64,000 bases of DNA from the NCBI GenBank assembly GCA_003426165.1, contig QUAH01000002.1:124001-188000 (forward strand), read 5' to 3'. Position numbers and translations under genes: made by a program. This DNA comes from Candidatus Saccharicenans subterraneus (GTDB lineage: Bacteria; Acidobacteriota; Aminicenantia; Aminicenantales; Saccharicenantaceae). This document shows positions 44,700 through 53,788 of the stretch, piece after piece (position 1 is the first letter of the stretch; every line of letters begins with the position of its first letter). The notes below the pieces were generated by a model, which saw nothing but the letters and a program-made list of their open reading frames with translations, was not told where the DNA came from and searched no databases.

Positions 44700-44721
44700 G
44701 GGGACACCTTACGGTGTCCCC
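44700..44721. repeat. Hairpin repeat copy 2 (GGGGACACC / GGTGTCCCC)
   Basis: Perfect copy of the 43491 hairpin, 22 nt after the phospholipase C-like stop. It is preceded by two direct repeats of AATAAAAAGGGG (44680-44702) and followed by CATTTCTTTT. It may serve as a terminator, though its tail is poorer than that of the 43417 copy. Confidence 0.85.
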
Positions 44722-44829
44722 ATTTCTTTTCTTGGTTGAAATATTTGGCGGGAACTTATATCTATATCCTGTGGAAATTTCTCCGTCCACTCCACAATTG
44801 AGGGATAAAAACCCTGCCGGGAGAATCTC

Positions 44830-46626
44830 ATGAACAATTTTATCAAGATGTCAAGTGTGCCTAAGATTCTCTTTCTGACTCTCATAACCCTATTTTTTGC
44901 CTTTAATCCTGCCTGCTCCAGAAAGCCGGCCGAGGTCGCTGACCTTATCTTCCTCAACGGTGATATTTATACCATGGAGCCGGACCAGCCCCGGGCCCGA
45001 GCCCTGGTTATTAAAGGAAACCAAATCATCGATGTCTGCGACCTGGACAAGAAGGCTCTCAAATACCGTGGTCCTGAAACGAAATTAATCGACCTCCAGG
45101 GAGCATTTGTCACTCCGGGAATTATCGATGGGCATGTCCATTTCAACCAGGCCGGGGCCCTCATCAACGACGCCAACCTGATGAAAGTTTCTGACGAAAA
45201 GGGCCTTCGCCAGGAAATCGGCCGGGTGGTCAGCCTCCTGGAAAAGGGCGAATGGATTACCGGCGGCCTCTGGGGCGCCTATGAACAATGGGCCGCAGGT
45301 GATGCCGGCCAGGCACCGGCCGTGCAGAAAAGAGAACCCTGGCGACCCCACCGTCGGATGATTGATGACCTCACCCCCGACAACCCGGTTTTTGTCTGCC
45401 GCTACGACTACCAGGAATGGTTAGCCAACACCGCCGCCCTCCGGGCCGCCGGCCTGGACAAAAAGAAGCTCCCGGGGATGGAACTTGACCGCCAGGGACA
45501 GCCCACCGGAGTTATCTTCCGCGACACCCCGGCCTACTCCGCCCTGCAAAAGGCCAGGAAGCCCAAGTCCGAGCAGAGGCTGCTCGACGAAAACCGGGCC
45601 GCTCTCAAGGCCCTCCGCGAGGCCGGAATTGTAGAAATCCACGACATTGCCACGCCGGCCCAGACCGAGCGCTTCATAAAACTTCAGGAGAACGGGGAAT
45701 TGACCTGCCGGGTCTGGCTGCGACCCGACCTGTCCCTGGCCACCCAGCTCAAAGAGCAGGGCCTGACCATGGGGCTGCACCCAAAGACCAAGCAGAAAGA
45801 TAGCTGGCTCCGCTACGGAGCACTCAAGGGATACATCGACGGCATCATGGGCACCCACGGGGCCCTCTTCTTTGAGCCTTACAACGACCAACCCGGCAAT
45901 TACGGACACTGGCGTCCCCACACTTCGGACGACCCGCAGCTCAAGGTCGGCAACATGGAAAAGATGTACCGGCTGATCAAGACCGGACTGGAGGCCGGCT
46001 TCGTCCCCAACGTCCATGCCATCGGCGACCGCGGCGTGGCCGAGATGCTCGACCTGTACGAGCGTCTCAAAAACGAAGGTATTGACCTGACAGGCTTCCG
46101 GGTCATTCACGCCCAGGTCATCAGGCCACAGGATTTTCCCAGGTTCAGGTCCCTCAATGTCATCGCCGAAGTAAATCCCTACCATATTTCAGACGATATG
46201 CGCTGGATGGAAGAAAGAATCGGGCCCGAAAGATGTAAAGGAGCCTATGCCTTCAAGTCCCTGCTGGATAACGGAGCCATCCTGAGCTTCGGATCTGACT
46301 GGCCAGGAACCAGTGCGGCTGAATACCACATGCACCCCAGATACCTGATTTATGCTGCCGTTACCAGACAAACCCTGACCGGCCAGCCTGATGGGGGTTG
46401 GTTTCCAGAGCAGAGAATTTCAGTGGAAGAATGCCTGAAAGCTTACACCATCAACAACGCCTATGCCGCCTTTGAAGCCGACCGGCGCGGCTCTCTTAAA
46501 AAAGGCAAGCTGGCCGATATCACCGTATTTGACCGGAACCTTCTGAAAATTCCACCCGCCGAAATTCTCAAGACCGAGGTTCTGATGACCATCGTCGACG
46601 GTAAAATCGTTTTTCAGAAAATATAA
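44830..46626 (+). CDS. Exported amidohydrolase (amidohydrolase-3, YtcJ-like), lipoprotein
   Basis: 598 residues. The signal ends in FNPAC, a lipobox, so the protein is probably lipid-anchored. The composite beta-domain (ADLIFLNGDIYTMEPDQPRARALVIKGNQI) is followed by a TIM-barrel with the metal motif DGHVHF, later HAIGDRGVAE and the metal aspartate in SFGSDWPGT. The C-terminus returns to the beta-domain (GSLKKGKLADITVFDRNLLKI). The YtcJ type is known for N-substituted formamide hydrolysis, but most members are uncharacterised. GGGAG precedes the ATG. It is downstream of repeat copy 2 and monocistronic. Confidence 0.93.
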   Translation: MNNFIKMSSVPKILFLTLITLFFAFNPACSRKPAEVADLIFLNGDIYTMEPDQPRARALVIKGNQIIDVCDLDKKALKYRGPETKLIDLQGAFVTPGIIDGHVHFNQAGALINDANLMKVSDEKGLRQEIGRVVSLLEKGEWITGGLWGAYEQWAAGDAGQAPAVQKREPWRPHRRMIDDLTPDNPVFVCRYDYQEWLANTAALRAAGLDKKKLPGMELDRQGQPTGVIFRDTPAYSALQKARKPKSEQRLLDENRAALKALREAGIVEIHDIATPAQTERFIKLQENGELTCRVWLRPDLSLATQLKEQGLTMGLHPKTKQKDSWLRYGALKGYIDGIMGTHGALFFEPYNDQPGNYGHWRPHTSDDPQLKVGNMEKMYRLIKTGLEAGFVPNVHAIGDRGVAEMLDLYERLKNEGIDLTGFRVIHAQVIRPQDFPRFRSLNVIAEVNPYHISDDMRWMEERIGPERCKGAYAFKSLLDNGAILSFGSDWPGTSAAEYHMHPRYLIYAAVTRQTLTGQPDGGWFPEQRISVEECLKAYTINNAYAAFEADRRGSLKKGKLADITVFDRNLLKIPPAEILKTEVLMTIVDGKIVFQKI

Positions 46627-46791
46627 GACCCGAGAATTCAAAATGCCGTTCGGCCGGCGCCAGGCCGATAGTCATTCGGTCGGGCCATATCACGTTCATT
46701 AACCTGGCAGCCCGACCCACTCGTCCGTCGCTCAGGATAGTTATGGTGCCTACCGGCCACAGCCCGATAAACTGAAAGGATTTATCCACAG

Positions 46792-46821
46792 GTGACCTTC
46801 CTGGCTAAAATGATTTATAAT
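46792..46821 (+). promoter_or_regulatory. Promoter of the HerA-like ATPase gene
   Basis: GTGACC (46792-46797, 4/6 to TTGACA), 18-bp spacer, and a perfect TATAAT (46816-46821), 50 bp before the start codon at 46872. Confidence 0.5.
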
Positions 46822-46871
46822 CAGTTAAGGCAGGAACAATTTGAAGATAACCCATAGGAAGGAGTTGTCCC

Positions 46872-49292
46872 ATGAATCCCATCTATGAAAAGCTGGGCCT
46901 ATTCTATCTCGGCAAAGAAGTCGACCCGGCGACCATGGCTTTGAAGCCAGATTACGTTCTTTATGACTCCAAAGACCTGGTCACCCACGCCGTCTGCGTC
47001 GGCATGACCGGAAGCGGCAAGACCGGACTGTGTGTCAGCCTGCTGGAAGAAGCCGGAATAGACGGCATCCCGGCCATCATCGTCGACCCCAAGGGCGACT
47101 TACCCAACCTGATGCTGCTCTTTCCAGAACTCAGGCCGGAAGATTTCCGCCCCTGGATAAATGAAGACGAGGCTGCCCAGAAAGGTTTGTCACCGGAAGA
47201 TTACGCCCGCCAGCAGGCGGAGCTGTGGAAGAAGGGCCTGGCCGAGTGGGACCAGGACGCCTCCAGAATTAAAAAGCTGCTGGAGACCGCCGACATTACC
47301 ATCTACACCCCAGGCAGCAACGCCGGCCTGCCGCTCTCCATCCTGAAGTCATTTGAAGCCCCGCCGCCGGCCCTGCGAGAAGACGTCGAGCTGCTGAGTG
47401 AAAAAGTCTCAACCACCGTTTCCGGTCTTCTGGGCCTGCTTGGAATCCAGGCTGACCCCCTGCAGAGCCGGGAGCATATTCTCCTTTCCAACCTGCTGAG
47501 CAACGCCTGGAACAACGGCCAGGACCTCGACCTGCCCACCCTCATCCAGCAGATTCAGAACCCGCCCCTCAAGCGCATCGGTGTTTTCGACCTCGATTCC
47601 TTCTTCCCCGGCCAGGACCGCTTCAAGCTGGCCATGATGCTCAACAACCTCCTGGCAGCCCCCGGTTTTGACCTCTGGCTGAGCGGGGAGCCGCTGGACA
47701 TCAACTCCCTCCTCTACAGCCCCACCGGCAAACCCAGGCTCAGCATCATTTCCATCGCCCATCTTTCAGAGGCCCAGAGAATGTTCTTCGTGACCATTCT
47801 GCTGAACCAGCTCCTGGGCTGGGTCCGCCAACAACCTGGTACCTCGTCTCTCCGGGCCCTGTTCTACATGGATGAAATCTTCGGTTTCTTCCCTCCGGTC
47901 AGCGAACCACCATCCAAGCGCCCCCTCCTTACCCTGCTCAAGCAGGCCCGGGCCTTTGGCCTGGGACTGGTGCTCACCACCCAGAACCCGGTCGACCTGG
48001 ATTATAAAGGCCTGGCCAACGCCGGCACCTGGTTTATCGGCCGGCTGCAAACAGAACGCGACAAGGACCGGCTGCTGGACGGCCTGGCCGGGGTGGCTGG
48101 CAACATCGACTTGAAGAAAGTTTCGGAACAGATAAGCAGCCTGAAAAAGAGGGTCTTTCTCATGCACAACGTCCACGAGAACAACCCGGTCCTGCTGAAC
48201 ACCAGGTGGGCCCTGTCCTATCTTCGTGGCCCGATGACCAGGCAACAAATCATAACCGTCATGCAGTCCAGGAAGGGCCAGGCCGTACCAGAGACCCCGC
48301 TCTCAACCACCCCTACTCAAAAGAAAGTCTCCGGCTTCGCGACCGATCTCAGCCGGATTAAACCTTCGCTACCCCCGGAAATAAACGAGCTGTTCATGCC
48401 GGTCCGAACCCAACCGGCCACCTCGGCCGGCTTGATTTACCGACCTTCGATAGCCGTTATCGGACAGGTGGCCATTTATGATAATCGGCTCGGTCTTTCC
48501 CAGGTTTCCGACGCCGGCCATTATTTCGAATTAACCGGGGATGTGGCCGGACTGCTCTGGGACGAGGCCAGCCCGCTGCCTGCCCGTCTGGAAGAAATGG
48601 AAAGAACACCGCGGAGCGGGGCCGCCTTCGAATCCCTGCCCGCCCGCGGTCTCGCCCTGCTGAAATCAGCCGAAAGTGATTACCTCGACTACCTGACCAG
48701 GAGTTACCAGCTAACGCTCTGGAAGAGCGTCACCTTCCAGGCCATATCCAGGCCGGGAGAATCGGAACGCGATTTCCGTCTCCGGCTCGGCCAGCTGGCC
48801 CGGGAAAAACGCGATGAAGCGGTGGCCCGTCTGCGCCAGAAATATGCCAGCAAGATTGCCGCCCTGGAAAGGCAATACCTGACCGCCCAGCAGCGCCTGC
48901 AAAAAGAGGAAGCCCAGTACAAGGAAAAGGTGGCCCAGAGTGCCATTTCCATGGGAGCCACCATTTTCGGGGCCATTCTCGGCCGCAAGTCCTACCAGGT
49001 CGGCCGGGCCACCACCACCGCCCGCAGCGCCAGCCGGGCCTATTATGAAAAAATGGATATAAAGAGGGCCCAGGAGCAGTTGGAACTGGCCAGGGCCAGG
49101 CTGGAAGAGATGGAAAAACAGCTCGAGCGAGAGGCCGACGCCATCGCCAGCCTCTACGACCCGGAAAGGGAACCGCTTCAGACCCTGGCCCTGAGGCCCA
49201 AGAAAAAAGATATAGCCATCCGCTGGGCCGGGCTGCTCTGGTTGCCCTACTGGCAACAGGAATCAGGGGTGGTGGAGCCAGCTTTCAGGTAA
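46872..49292 (+). CDS. HerA/FtsK-type ATPase (DUF87-like) with C-terminal coiled coil
   Basis: 806 residues. Walker A is GMTGSGKT (residues 44-51) and Walker B is LFYMDEIFG (about 331-337), with the sensor region LVLTTQNPVDLDYKGLANAG typical of HerA-type DNA translocases and related ATPases. Residues about 370-430 follow the same fold, with ERDKDRLLDGLAG. The last 220 residues form a long charged coiled coil, broken by a short glycine/alanine hydrophobic stretch (SAISMGATIFGAILG), then another coil. HerA relatives act in DNA processing, conjugation or defence; no nuclease partner (NurA or SIR2-like) is beside it here. AAGGAG precedes ATG. Its role is open. Confidence 0.85.
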   Translation: MNPIYEKLGLFYLGKEVDPATMALKPDYVLYDSKDLVTHAVCVGMTGSGKTGLCVSLLEEAGIDGIPAIIVDPKGDLPNLMLLFPELRPEDFRPWINEDEAAQKGLSPEDYARQQAELWKKGLAEWDQDASRIKKLLETADITIYTPGSNAGLPLSILKSFEAPPPALREDVELLSEKVSTTVSGLLGLLGIQADPLQSREHILLSNLLSNAWNNGQDLDLPTLIQQIQNPPLKRIGVFDLDSFFPGQDRFKLAMMLNNLLAAPGFDLWLSGEPLDINSLLYSPTGKPRLSIISIAHLSEAQRMFFVTILLNQLLGWVRQQPGTSSLRALFYMDEIFGFFPPVSEPPSKRPLLTLLKQARAFGLGLVLTTQNPVDLDYKGLANAGTWFIGRLQTERDKDRLLDGLAGVAGNIDLKKVSEQISSLKKRVFLMHNVHENNPVLLNTRWALSYLRGPMTRQQIITVMQSRKGQAVPETPLSTTPTQKKVSGFATDLSRIKPSLPPEINELFMPVRTQPATSAGLIYRPSIAVIGQVAIYDNRLGLSQVSDAGHYFELTGDVAGLLWDEASPLPARLEEMERTPRSGAAFESLPARGLALLKSAESDYLDYLTRSYQLTLWKSVTFQAISRPGESERDFRLRLGQLAREKRDEAVARLRQKYASKIAALERQYLTAQQRLQKEEAQYKEKVAQSAISMGATIFGAILGRKSYQVGRATTTARSASRAYYEKMDIKRAQEQLELARARLEEMEKQLEREADAIASLYDPEREPLQTLALRPKKKDIAIRWAGLLWLPYWQQESGVVEPAFR

Positions 49293-49541
49293 AATTTCTT
49301 GACGGTGTAAGAGTTCAAAGTTTTTTGCACCATCCGTCTATCCGCCAGTGTTGTCGAGTGCCCGCAAAGTAAAAACAACCCGCCCGGTATCATAGAAAAA
49401 TTTAGCGCGGTAAAGCGGGGTTCACTCAGCCTGGAGAATGGGGACAGGCGAGCGAGGTGCGCAAAATTTTTAAGCCTGCTTTTCTTCCGCCTAACTAAAC
49501 TTTGCTCCATAACCGATGATTTGGGAACCCATTTTTATTTC

Positions 49542-49569
49542 TTGACAGGTCGCCGAGTTAAATTGTATT
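49542..49569 (+). promoter_or_regulatory. Promoter upstream of the two small-protein genes
   Basis: Perfect TTGACA (49542-49547), 16-bp spacer, TGTATT (49564-49569). It would drive the 49601 open frame and the genes at 49764 and 50074. Confidence 0.5.
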
Positions 49570-49600
49570 CTTAGAGTTGAAAGAAGGGAATCACCTGTTA

Positions 49601-49747
49601 ATGGTCATCTCTCATGATGCTTTTTTAAACACCATCCTCCTCGAAATGACCAGTACCGCGACCTTGTACTCCAAAAGATCCGGTGGGTTTCAACTTCCGC
49701 TTGGAGGTAAATCAGATTTTTTATTTTCTCTTTGCGAGAAAATTTAA
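49601..49747 (+). CDS. Doubtful 48-residue ORF, possible ABC-F remnant
   Basis: ATG to TAA with no stop. The start MVISHDAFLNTILLEMTS, followed by TLYSKRSGGFQL, resembles the H-loop (SHD) segment of ABC-F ATPases, where SHDRxFL...I is followed by a Tyr and GGF-like end. GGG lies 13 nt upstream, too far for a strong ribosome-binding site. It is either a small remnant of an ABC-F gene or chance. It stops 16 bp before the next gene. Confidence 0.2.
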   Translation: MVISHDAFLNTILLEMTSTATLYSKRSGGFQLPLGGKSDFLFSLCEKI

Positions 49748-49763
49748 TTAATCAGGAGGCGAG

Positions 49764-50051
49764 ATGAACAATCTGGTAGCCGTAATCATTCAACTGGTCA
49801 GCGGTGCCGTGGGTGGAAACATCGCCGGTTCTCTCTTCAAGAAGATTTCCCTGGGAACGGTCTTAAATTCCATCCTGGGAATCATCGGAGGAGGACTGGG
49901 CGGACAGCTGCTGGGCATGCTGGGCGTGGCCAGCGGCAGCGGTGGCACTGACCTGGCCGGTATCATCGGCAGCATTGCCGGGGGCGGAGTCGGCGGCGGT
50001 ATCTTAATGGCCATCATCGGAGCCATCAAGAGCGCACTGGCCAAGAAGTAA
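49764..50051 (+). CDS. Small glycine-rich membrane protein
   Basis: 95 residues. Glycine-zipper-like helices: about 4-23, 33-54 and 60-88 (GIIGGGLGGQLLGMLGV, GSIAGGGVGGGILMAIIGA). Two membrane hairpins are possible. Similar small proteins occur in many bacteria without a known role. AGGAGG lies 5 nt before the ATG. It is followed at 22 bp by a gene for a small basic protein, so the two are probably one transcript. Confidence 0.75.
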   Translation: MNNLVAVIIQLVSGAVGGNIAGSLFKKISLGTVLNSILGIIGGGLGGQLLGMLGVASGSGGTDLAGIIGSIAGGGVGGGILMAIIGAIKSALAKK

Positions 50052-50073
50052 ATTCTAAAGGAGGCATATAGCC

Positions 50074-50247
50074 ATGAAAAGAACAACCCATCGCAGTGTC
50101 AAGGGCACCAAGCTCTACGCGGTGCGAGATGAAAAGGGCCGCTTCGTGGACATTCAGACCTATAAGAGGGCCCATGCCGCTGACCTGAGGAAGAAGAGCA
50201 AGGCCGAGACCTCAGCCAAAGCCAAGAAGGCAAAAAAGGCAAAATAA
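50074..50247 (+). CDS. Small basic protein of 57 residues
   Basis: 57 residues, not much above the usual cutoff for small genes. It starts MKRTTHRSVKGTKLYAVRDE and includes GRFVDIQTYKRAHAADLRKKSK, then a Lys/Ala-rich tail (KAKKAKKAK). AAAGGAGG precedes the ATG by about 9 nt. The first half folds like a short beta-hairpin and helix; the tail resembles those of histone-like and ribosome-associated small proteins. I do not recognise a named family. Coupled to the membrane-protein gene upstream, which suggests a common condition of expression. Confidence 0.75.
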   Translation: MKRTTHRSVKGTKLYAVRDEKGRFVDIQTYKRAHAADLRKKSKAETSAKAKKAKKAK

Positions 50248-50508
50248 AATTTCCCTGGCCTAAGAATTCCCGGCGGGCCCTTGGTAGCACCTTGGCAGCA
50301 GGGGTTTTATTCCGCCTTTAGCTTGCGGGTTCAACTGCCCCTTCTAAGATCTTTCGGCTAAACAAGGCTAAAAGTGGGGGGCTTATCATATTGTCAAGAA
50401 CCAGGGGTCCCGATAACAGAGAGCAGTTCTTTTAATGTGATTGAACGCTCTTAAACGATATAGATTACCACTCAGCCCAGATTTTCGGACCGGCAATAAT
50501 TATTTGAG

Positions 50509-51063
50509 TTATTTATTCTTAATTTTGCCTGTCGGTTTGTCCTTGATTTTTCCCGTCTTCTGCTGGGCCTTTTCTCTTTCCTTTTCTTTCTCTCTTTCCC
50601 TTTCCATTTCTTTGTTTCGCAACTTGTTCTTGGCTCTCAGGTGATCAACGTGCCCCTTGGCCTCGGCTTTCATCTGCTTGAACTCAGGGGAACCTGGCTT
50701 GATGCCCATCCGCTGGGCCATGACTCCCCAGCCCTGCCCCTTGTTCTGCCTGTACTGTTCGGCCACTTCATTAACATTCCGGTTGGTCCTCCTGGCCAGG
50801 ACGGTGGCCATGTAGGTTTCTCCAAAATCCAGTCCGTGTTTTTCCTTGGCCTGGCGGATCTCCTGCTCGGGCACATTGTGCCTTTCGCTGAGCCGCCGGA
50901 TAAAGCCCTCCGGGTCTCCCTTGGCTTCCTCATTCATCCTTTTCAGGTAAGAGTCGAATTTTTTATCACCGGTCTTTGGCGTCTCTTCCTGGGAGAAAGC
51001 CAGTCCCTGAACAAGGAGCAAAAGAAAAGCCAGGCCGATTAAAACCGATATTACTCTGTTCAT
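50509..51063 (-). CDS. Exported protein of unknown function with basic coiled-coil tail
   Basis: 184 residues. Signal peptide (MNRVISVLIGLAFLLLLVQGLAFS) and then a helical mature part: DSYLKRMNEEAKGDPEGFIRRLSERHNVPEQEIRQ and, near residue 110, GWGVMAQRMGIKPGSPEFKQMK. The last 50 residues are an extreme Glu/Arg/Lys coiled coil (EMEREREKEKEREKAQQK) ending in KIKNK. GGGGAGG precedes ATG 51063 by 5 nt. Function not recognised; it could bind nucleic acid or a polyanion in the periplasm. The following 295-bp gap up to 51360 shows no gene. Confidence 0.75.
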   Translation of the reverse strand: MNRVISVLIGLAFLLLLVQGLAFSQEETPKTGDKKFDSYLKRMNEEAKGDPEGFIRRLSERHNVPEQEIRQAKEKHGLDFGETYMATVLARRTNRNVNEVAEQYRQNKGQGWGVMAQRMGIKPGSPEFKQMKAEAKGHVDHLRAKNKLRNKEMEREREKEKEREKAQQKTGKIKDKPTGKIKNK

Positions 51064-51359
51064 TTTAAACCTCCCCCGGATTATTTGTTCCTGCTTAAAT
51101 TAATAACAGAAATTGATTACAGAAGCAACCCCCGGTTTCCCCGGCCTACTGTAAGGTCTCTCACAGAAGTTTCCACCGGGTAAGAGTTTCAGACCGGTCA
51201 AGGCGAATTTAAGCCCCTTAATAACCCGTAACTTTTAAGGTTGGCGGCTGCCGCCAGAACGGAAAAGGGCTTACCTGGGAAGGTAGCTAAACAGAAGATC
51301 TAATAAGCGTGCTGTTTGTTAAAATTTTTGAATTAATTCTATTATACCCGCCGATGGCT

Positions 51360-53573
51360 TCAGGGCCGGATGGACAGGGTAATCTTGAACACGCCACGGT
51401 CGCCGGCGGCGTAGAAGCGGCTGGCCGGATCCCAGCGCCTTTCCCAGTTGGAGTTGTAAATCAGGTAGATGAAATTCCCTGGCTTGATTTCCCAGCGCAG
51501 GCGGGCGCTCCAGCCCAGCAGCCTGGAAACGCTGTCATACTGGACGTAATTCATGAAGCCCAGGTCGGGCGAAAAATAGAAATCCAGCTTGAGCTGGTAG
51601 ACGTTCTCGTTTATTTTTCCCTGGGGCAGGGTTCCCCGTACCAGGTTGGTGTTGAACGACAGGTCCAGGTTTCCCCGAAAATGGTAGGTCAGCCCGGCGC
51701 TAAAATCGCCGTAATGCCCGGAATAAAATCCGCCGACGGTATAGCTCAGGTCGAAGGACAGCGGGCGGAAGGTGGCTGTGTTGAAACTGGTCCGCAGGTT
51801 GGTAAAATCATACGGGCCGGCGGGCAGGACCACACCCTCGGCCACTTCAAAGTCATAGGGCAGAACGTCATGGTTGACCACGACCGAGGCATTAAAACTC
51901 TCGCCACTTTCGGTCCGGAAGCTCAGGGGTTCAAAGGTCAGGCGGCTGGTTTCCAGGGTCCCGTCCAGCTTCCAGTAAAAATCACCGCTGGCTTCAAAAA
52001 AGAACTGCCGGACCACCCGGTCCAGCCAGCCCCGGCTGGGGCGCGGGTTGTAGGATAACTTAAGGTAGAAAGTCTGGATGCCCTGGCGCATCATGTAACC
52101 CAGGCCCGGGTCCAGAGCCTCCCCGTAGTAAGCGTAGGTGGATTCAATGCTGACCAGGTCGTTGGGATAGTTGGCCCTCAGCCCGAAGCCATGGTGCCGC
52201 CCGTCTCTTTCGTTCCAGTTATAAACGGCCCAGCCGGCCAGCCAGATATTCTTGTTGCCGGCAAAACGGGAGCTGGCATAATTGATATCGAAGCCGACCA
52301 GGGTGTTGTTCTCGCCCGTCGGGCTCCCGTTGGTGAAAATGAGGCCAATCTTGCTCTCCTCCAGGAAATCATAGGTGACCCGGCCGGCCAGCATGTTGCT
52401 GCGGGGCAGGGGGTCAAAGGCCTTCGTTTCCATGTCCAGGACGGAGAGGTTGAACTTGCCCAGCTTGCCATACAGCTTGGCCCCGAAATTTATGGGCACC
52501 TGCTGCCCCTGGTACAGTCCGATCCTGCGGCTGAAAAACGGGAAGAAGCTGATGCTGGAGCTGAAATTGAAGGTTTCTGACCCCTCCAGGAAAAACATCC
52601 TCTTTTCCGGAAAAAACAGCGGGAAGCGGGTCAGGTTGATGCGGCGCTCGTCCACCTCGGTCTCGGCGAAATCGGTGTTGTAGGTCAGGGCGGCCACCAG
52701 GTTGGGGGTGATGTTCTTGTAAACGTCCACTCCGCCCTGAGTCTTCCAGTCATACCTGTTGTCCTCCAGGCGGTCATTCTGGGCAGCCACCAGGCCGTAG
52801 GGGCGGATGGTTATTCCCAGGCCCTGCTTGATATCTGAAATGCCTTCCAGCTCGGCCGCGGTCATCGGGTTGTTGAAATTGGCGTCCCGGGAGATACCCG
52901 ACAGGCGGATGGTCTCCTGCTTGCGGGCGATGTAGCGCTCGATGTTGAGGCCCCAGGCCGGCAGGTCTTTCTTGAAGGAAATGGTCTTGAACGGAATCTT
53001 GATTTCGGCCGACCAGCCATCTTCCTGGATTTTGGCCTTAGCTTCCCAGATGCCGTCCCAGTTCAGGCTGGCATTGCCGCCCGAGACCAGCCCCTCGCTC
53101 CTGGCTCCCCTGGCATTGACATAAAAAACATAGGCTGTTCTTTTGTCCAGGAAGGGGTCGATGAGAATCCTGACCACGTCATCGCTGGTGCTGGCAGTCT
53201 GATGTCCCATTCCCCACCAGCCCCGGCTGCGCCCGGTCTGGTCGTGGGCCAGGGAGTTGGCCGCAATTTTTTTCGGTTCGCTATCGTAGCAATATATTCC
53301 CAGGTACAGGTTGCCCTCATCATAAAGAACCCGGAGCTCTGTCTTTTCGCTCGGCTGAGACCCGGGCACCGGCTCGACCATCAGGAAGCCGGAAAAAGGG
53401 ACGGCCTGGTTCCAGGCTGGTTCCAGGAGGTTTCCGTCAATACGAGGGGCTTCCTCAATGCGGACGGCCTGGAGCCTGACTTCGCCATTTTGCTGGGCTG
53501 CCAGCCCGGGCTTCAAGCCGGCCAAGCAGGTCAGAAATATCAAGGGAAGAATTGCTTTTCCGAATTTTTTCAT
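51360..53573 (-). CDS. DUF5916 outer-membrane protein (paralogue of 17414-20131)
   Basis: 737 residues. ATG 53573 (AGGTG upstream) gives a signal peptide (MKKFGKAILPLIFLTCLAG). CBM9-like beta-sandwich (about 45-230: IDGNLLEPAWNQAVPFSGF, VLYDEGNLYLGIYCYDSEP, DGIWEAKAKIQEDGWSAEIKIP), then the DUF5916 barrel marked by NTDFAETEVDERRINLTRFPLFFPEKRMFFLEGSE. The order of signatures matches the other DUF5916 protein; here the link region is shorter. The last residues are ITLSIRP. No adjacent gene gives a cargo. Confidence 0.88.
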   Translation of the reverse strand: MKKFGKAILPLIFLTCLAGLKPGLAAQQNGEVRLQAVRIEEAPRIDGNLLEPAWNQAVPFSGFLMVEPVPGSQPSEKTELRVLYDEGNLYLGIYCYDSEPKKIAANSLAHDQTGRSRGWWGMGHQTASTSDDVVRILIDPFLDKRTAYVFYVNARGARSEGLVSGGNASLNWDGIWEAKAKIQEDGWSAEIKIPFKTISFKKDLPAWGLNIERYIARKQETIRLSGISRDANFNNPMTAAELEGISDIKQGLGITIRPYGLVAAQNDRLEDNRYDWKTQGGVDVYKNITPNLVAALTYNTDFAETEVDERRINLTRFPLFFPEKRMFFLEGSETFNFSSSISFFPFFSRRIGLYQGQQVPINFGAKLYGKLGKFNLSVLDMETKAFDPLPRSNMLAGRVTYDFLEESKIGLIFTNGSPTGENNTLVGFDINYASSRFAGNKNIWLAGWAVYNWNERDGRHHGFGLRANYPNDLVSIESTYAYYGEALDPGLGYMMRQGIQTFYLKLSYNPRPSRGWLDRVVRQFFFEASGDFYWKLDGTLETSRLTFEPLSFRTESGESFNASVVVNHDVLPYDFEVAEGVVLPAGPYDFTNLRTSFNTATFRPLSFDLSYTVGGFYSGHYGDFSAGLTYHFRGNLDLSFNTNLVRGTLPQGKINENVYQLKLDFYFSPDLGFMNYVQYDSVSRLLGWSARLRWEIKPGNFIYLIYNSNWERRWDPASRFYAAGDRGVFKITLSIRP

Positions 53574-53788
53574 CTCTGCACCTGAAAATATTAAAATCAA
53601 CCTTCGACTTGAGGTTATTTTCTTTTTCTCCTTAGATCAGCCAGCCAGGACACTGACCTGACCGGTTCTGGGAACCACCACAATTGTGGCCAGAAACTCA
53701 GATCTATTACGAGCAAACTACAGGATGTCAATAATAGCCTTTTTGCCCCTTCCAGGCAACCACTTTAAGGCCTCAGCCTTGTGGATGA

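Larger units (their letters stand above)
49293..49763. other. Gap with a promoter and a doubtful short ORF
   Basis: 470 bp without a convincing gene until 49601. A minus-strand open frame (49247-49510) overlaps the ATPase end, has no ribosome-binding site and is rejected. A promoter (49542-49569) and a 48-codon open frame (49601-49747), listed separately, lie before the small membrane-protein gene. Confidence 0.45.

Noticed and set aside
49247-49510. 87-residue minus-strand open frame behind the HerA-like gene
   Set aside because: It overlaps the end of the ATPase gene and lacks a ribosome-binding site; composition is unremarkable. A genome-wide repeat search would show if it is part of a repeat.
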